Below are positions 5,371 to 7,877 of a stretch of 7,877 bases of DNA, piece after piece (the first letter of the stretch is position 1; each line of letters starts with the position of its first letter). The position numbers and the translations under genes were made by a program. This DNA is from Clostridiales bacterium UBA4821 (GTDB lineage: Bacteria; Bacillota; Clostridia; Acetivibrionales; UBA4821), in contig DHFP01000164.1 of NCBI GenBank assembly GCA_002402315.1, positions 1 to 7,877 on the forward strand. Direction: 5' to 3'. The notes below the pieces were generated by a model. It searched no databases, was not told where the DNA came from, and saw only the letters and a program-made list of their open reading frames with translations.

Positions 5371-5667
5371 TTATTCAACAATTTTCATTAGGAATGAGTG
5401 TGCCCTTTCTATTGTTTCAAATTCATCCCAATCTTCTTCCGGAATTTCTATCTCGAGTTCTTCCTCCAGAGCCAAAGTTACTTCTACTACGTCTAGTGAG
5501 TCTCCTCCCAAGTCATCAAAGAAGTTTGCTTCCATTACTACTTCATCTTCCTCAACACCGAGTTGTTCAACAATTGCTTCCTTTAATGTATCAAATAACT
5601 TCTTGCTTTTTTCTTCAGCGCAAAGTTCCGCAAAGTTGATACGTTTTTTGCTGCTACATCCTTCCAT
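5371..5667 (-). CDS. Stand-alone acyl carrier protein with N-terminal extension
   Basis: A 98-residue carrier protein. Acyl carrier proteins hold growing acyl chains as thioesters on a 4'-phosphopantetheine arm attached by a holo-synthase. The attachment motif is DLGGDSLDVVEV with Ser57 as the modified residue. The acidic helix II (LALEEELEIEIPEEDWDEF) is typical. The second residue before Ser is G rather than the A usual in fatty-acid AcpP (DLGADSL), so this may be a specialised carrier. About 20 residues precede the normal start, including Cys4 and Cys16. The ATG at 5667 is chosen for AGGAGGTG (5681-5674), 6 bp upstream; a longer in-frame start at 5760 would lie inside the structured leader. 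No fatty-acid synthesis genes are adjacent. Confidence 0.88.
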   Translation of the reverse strand: MEGCSSKKRINFAELCAEEKSKKLFDTLKEAIVEQLGVEEDEVVMEANFFDDLGGDSLDVVEVTLALEEELEIEIPEEDWDEFETIERAHSFLMKIVE

Positions 5668-5703
5668 CCTTTTCACCTCCTTTTTGTTCAACCGTCCTGT
5701 AAA

Positions 5704-5778
5704 CCGATACCGCAAAGAGGCTAAATGGTGGTCTTCAAGCACTTTAGAAAGGCAAAACATGTCCTTTACCTATCGGCC
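5704..5778 (-). ncRNA. Candidate structured 5' leader of the acyl carrier protein mRNA
   Basis: On the - strand a three-way junction can form. P1 is GGCCGATA (5778-5771) with TATCGGTT (5709-5702). P2 is GGTAAA (5770-5765) with TTTGCC (5756-5751). P3 is CTAAAGTG (5747-5740) with CAC-ca-TTTAG (5730-5721). Three of these pairs are G-U on the - strand and would be C-A mismatches on the + strand, so the - strand is favoured. The junction segment CCTCTTT (5720-5714) can pair with the Shine-Dalgarno AAGGAGG (5682-5676), a possible translational switch. I do not recognise a known riboswitch class, and this rests on hand folding only. Confidence 0.45.
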
Positions 5779-5838
5779 GGAGAAAATCATCCCAACAAGC
5801 CCCAAAAAATACGATTTAAAATATAACTACAATTTCCT

Positions 5839-5867
5839 ATTATACTGTAATATGGATATAAATTCAA
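5839..5867 (-). promoter_or_regulatory. Promoter of the acyl carrier protein gene
   Basis: On the - strand, -35 TTGAAT (5867-5862), a 17-bp spacer and a perfect -10 TATAAT (5844-5839). Transcription would start near 5832, leaving a leader of about 165 bases before the ATG at 5667. Confidence 0.65.
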
Positions 5868-5956
5868 TTATAAATTTTGCCACAGTTTTGCGGAGATTTT
5901 CCTGAATGTAGTGGGATATAATTTAAATATGGATTGTACTAGATTAATTTATTCTC

Positions 5957-5978
5957 AACTTTTTTGTTTTTCATACGT
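5957..5978 (+). promoter_or_regulatory. Candidate ECF-type, possibly autoregulated, promoter of the sigma operon
   Basis: AAC (5957-5959, in CTCAACTTTT) is 16 bp from CGT (5976-5978, in TACGTTT), the spacing and core triplets seen in many ECF sigma promoters. The predicted start leaves a leader of about 20 bases with AGGAGG at 5993-5998. A housekeeping alternative is TATAAT at 5917-5922, but no convincing -35 is found at 16-18 bp. Confidence 0.35.
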
Positions 5979-6005
5979 TTAATTATTTAGAAAGGAGGTG
6001 TCGTT

Positions 6006-6560
6006 TTGACTGATGAGCAGTTGGTTATGCTTTGTAAGCAAGGTGAGGAATCTGCTTACGAACTGCTTATACAGAGGTACCATCAGCAGTTGTACAACTT
6101 TGTGCTGGGTTATGCCGGAGAAGTACAGCTAACTGAGGATATAGTTCAAGAAACTTTTATCAAAATGATAAATAGTATCGATAAGTTTAAATACAAGGAA
6201 AGCGCTAAATTTTCGACCTGGCTGTTTACTATTGCTCGGAACACAATTACTGATGAATTCAGAAAAAGAAAGATACGGGAAACCGTTTCCATAGAAGATG
6301 ATGACGCTGTAAGCCCTGACAGTGTTGAGGCAAAGATAATACATAATGATACCGTAAGTAATTTAAATCATGCAATCGGAGCTTTGCCGCATGATTTGAA
6401 GTCGATTATTCTTTTAAGGTACTACATGGATTTCAGCTACAAAGAGATTTCAACCATAATATCCAGTACTCCGGAAAAAGTAAAGTGGCGCTTGCATTAT
6501 GCAGTAGAGAAAATCAGAAAAATGCTAAAGTTGAAAGGGGTGAATATGGATGAGACATGA
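6006..6560 (+). CDS. ECF-family RNA polymerase sigma factor
   Basis: A 184-residue two-domain sigma factor lacking regions 1 and 3, the ECF layout. It directs RNA polymerase to a small promoter set, usually in response to an envelope or environmental signal. Region 2 covers about residues 5-90, with TEDIVQETFIKM (43-54) and FSTWLFTIARNTITDEFRKRK (69-89) for core binding and -10 recognition. Region 4 covers about 120-175, with the helix-turn-helix around SYKEISTIISSTPEKVKWRLH (144-164) for -35 binding. The start is TTG at 6006, placed by AGGAGG (5993-5998) 7 bp upstream and by the conserved first helix (DEQLVMLCKQGEESAYELLI). The next gene overlaps its end by 11 bp, so the three genes form a coupled operon. 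Confidence 0.93.
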   Translation: MTDEQLVMLCKQGEESAYELLIQRYHQQLYNFVLGYAGEVQLTEDIVQETFIKMINSIDKFKYKESAKFSTWLFTIARNTITDEFRKRKIRETVSIEDDDAVSPDSVEAKIIHNDTVSNLNHAIGALPHDLKSIILLRYYMDFSYKEISTIISSTPEKVKWRLHYAVEKIRKMLKLKGVNMDET

Positions 6561-6912
6561 TGATATAGAAGATATGGTAAAAAAACATATTATCGAACTG
6601 AAGCCGGTTGATACAGAATTGCTGATGCAAAAGTTGAGGCCCGTTATTACGCATAAGTGTGAGAATATCAGAAAGGAAAACAAAGATTTTTTTCAGGCAG
6701 TTGTTTTCTTCTTGTGTTGTGTTCTTACCGTATTTATCGGTTTTCTCATGCTGTTCCCCGACTATATTGACTATAATAGTGAACTGGTTCAATTTTCAGG
6801 TTTAGGGTTAACAATAGGATTCTTCACGGTACTGGTATTTCTAATTATAAGGGCGCTTTTATACGATGCGGGTACCAATAGAGATATAAAACTTAGGGGG
6901 AAAATGTCATGA
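6550..6912 (+). CDS. Two-helix membrane protein, putative anti-sigma factor
   Basis: A 120-residue protein with a cytoplasmic N-terminal part of about 47 residues, hydrophobic segments at about 48-69 and 83-104, and a short basic tail. It starts inside the sigma gene (11-bp overlap) with GGGGTGA (6537-6543) 6 bp upstream and ends in an ATGA overlap with the next gene, so it is tightly co-translated. That position and topology are those of anti-sigma factors. However, the zinc anti-sigma signature (HxxxCxxC) is absent, only H35 and C37 lying close together. The anti-sigma role is therefore inferred from context. Confidence 0.75.
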   Translation: MRHDDIEDMVKKHIIELKPVDTELLMQKLRPVITHKCENIRKENKDFFQAVVFFLCCVLTVFIGFLMLFPDYIDYNSELVQFSGLGLTIGFFTVLVFLIIRALLYDAGTNRDIKLRGKMS

Positions 6913-7853
6913 TAATGGAGAGAATTAAACGGAGTATTACGTTAATTAATCTTATGAAATTCATCGGTCTTATTATTGCGCTTGTATTCTTGCTTGGCCT
7001 GGGTGCAGGGTTTATTAATCTTTTGCAGGCCAGACAGGAGAAAAAAGATATGATGGCAGTCAACACACTTCTCGAGGAGCAGGGATTATCCGATGAGGTA
7101 AAGAAAGCTTCTCAAGACTTTATAAAGAAATACCCGCGGACTAAAAACATTATTGTTTGCGACAGCAGTGGTAATATTGTATTTAAAGCAAACGAACAGA
7201 TAATCGGCGGGAAAGATAAGTTTGAGCTCAAACCGGATAGAGAGCGTCCGGATATATCAAAGCTTAAAGATGGCAAAGTATTGTTTATGAGGGTTCCAAA
7301 AGGGATTGAACCTTTTTCACTGGTGCCGCGTCCCTGGATTGGAGGCAAAAGCGTCAGGTCTGGAGATATGGGCGATTACTTTACATTCAAAGCTTTCAGC
7401 CAAGGCAGGGGAGGCATCAATGGAGACCATTTGTTTATTATAAACTTTCAAGCTGCAGCAAAAGACCTGAATATCTATTATTTAAGCGGCAATTTTCATG
7501 AAAACAATCTGATGGAAATGATTTTTATATCGCACGGCCTCTTGAGACTATTGATACTGGTATTTTGGATAATGCTGGCCGTATGGGTTTACAGGGATAG
7601 TAAGGTAAGAGGATTGCATCAGGGATTCTGGGGATTGATAACGCTCTTCACAGGTCTGATCGGCCTTGTAATCTATCTCATGACAAAACATAGGATGGAG
7701 TTTTGCAGGGTATGCAGCACAAAGATTGACAAGGATGCAAATTACTGCCCGAAATGCGGAGCTGCAGTCAGAATGAAGTGTACGGCTTGTGAGCATATAA
7801 CGGGTATTGATGCAAATTACTGTCCCAATTGTGGAACCCGGAATCAAAACTGA
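6909..7853 (+). CDS. Membrane protein with extracytoplasmic sensor-like domain and C-terminal double zinc ribbon
   Basis: A 314-residue protein. A membrane segment at about 17-37 is followed by an extracytoplasmic part of about 165 residues, hydrophobic segments at about 206-226 and 238-258, and a cytoplasmic tail with two zinc ribbons. The ribbons use C266, C269, C280, C283 and C291, C294, C305, C308, both spaced CxxC-x10-CxxC. The stretch IIVCDSSGNIVFKANEQI (81-98) resembles a strand-turn-strand of PAS/Cache sensor folds, but the assignment is weak. The ATG at 6909 overlaps the previous stop (ATGA) and has AGGGGG about 9 bp upstream. As the last visible gene of the sigma operon it may sense a signal outside the membrane and pass it to the sigma factor or its regulator. 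No terminator is seen before the window ends. Confidence 0.8.
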   Translation: MIMERIKRSITLINLMKFIGLIIALVFLLGLGAGFINLLQARQEKKDMMAVNTLLEEQGLSDEVKKASQDFIKKYPRTKNIIVCDSSGNIVFKANEQIIGGKDKFELKPDRERPDISKLKDGKVLFMRVPKGIEPFSLVPRPWIGGKSVRSGDMGDYFTFKAFSQGRGGINGDHLFIINFQAAAKDLNIYYLSGNFHENNLMEMIFISHGLLRLLILVFWIMLAVWVYRDSKVRGLHQGFWGLITLFTGLIGLVIYLMTKHRMEFCRVCSTKIDKDANYCPKCGAAVRMKCTACEHITGIDANYCPNCGTRNQN

Positions 7854-7877
7854 TAGACCAGCTAATTGTTGTCAACA

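Noticed and set aside
5367..5639. 90-codon open frame on the + strand opposite the acyl carrier protein
   Set aside because: It is the antisense shadow of a strongly supported gene, with low-complexity Leu/Pro/Ser composition.
5668..5760. Longer acyl carrier protein starting at the ATG at 5760
   Set aside because: The extra 31 residues do not look like the family, there is no well-spaced ribosome binding site, and AGGAGGTG lies 6 bp before the ATG at 5667.
5704..5776. Cyclic-di-GMP (GEMM) riboswitch on the + strand, because of GTAAACC, CCGCAAAG and CTAAA words
   Set aside because: The tetraloop helix between AAACC and CGCAAAG is missing, and several helices would need C-A pairs on that strand.
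7867..7877. Palindrome TGTTGTCAACA at the end of the window
   Set aside because: Only 5-bp arms around one base and cut off by the window edge; it cannot be told from chance.

Overview
The window looks like chromosomal DNA of a low-GC, AT-rich Firmicute, most likely a Clostridia member. The evidence is strong AGGAGG-type ribosome binding sites before every gene, two TTG starts, Gram-positive style promoters, and FIST-domain and ECF-sigma genes. A cellulolytic Ruminiclostridium-type organism is a guess from general resemblance and cannot be confirmed here.

Layout. (1) 106-2244, + strand: a FIST-domain sensor gene followed by a divergent inositol-monophosphatase-fold gene, 42 bp apart and each with its own Shine-Dalgarno. 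(2) 2245-2525: a repeat-rich spacer with a GCGAC hairpin and a short decayed reading frame. (3) 2526-3173, - strand: a PIN-domain toxin gene and a small downstream partner, abutting (stop and start codons adjacent). Their promoter lies inside a long inverted repeat and overlaps a divergent promoter that serves only a 14-codon gene stump. (4) 3174-3757: decayed, mobile-looking DNA, including a 70-bp hairpin with 11-bp perfect terminal inverted repeats. (5) 3758-5201, + strand: a small two-helix membrane protein and a second FIST gene, about 71% identical to the first protein by hand count. (6) 5210-5268: the last 59 bp of a second copy of the phosphatase-like gene, directly after the second FIST gene. 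This is the scar of a duplicated FIST-phosphatase cassette that lost about 950 bp. (7) 5371-5667, - strand: a stand-alone acyl carrier protein with an intrinsic terminator and a long leader that can fold into a three-way junction. (8) 6006-7853, + strand: an ECF sigma factor operon with two overlapping membrane-protein genes, the last carrying a double zinc ribbon.

How the genes may work together. The FIST and phosphatase-like genes are probably one signalling or small-molecule unit of unknown function, duplicated and partly lost. The PIN pair is probably a toxin-antitoxin module. The ECF operon looks like a membrane-stress or envelope-sensing regulator whose two membrane proteins would hold or tune the sigma factor. 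The least explained items are the mosaic FIST-phosphatase duplication and the structured leader in front of the acyl carrier protein gene.
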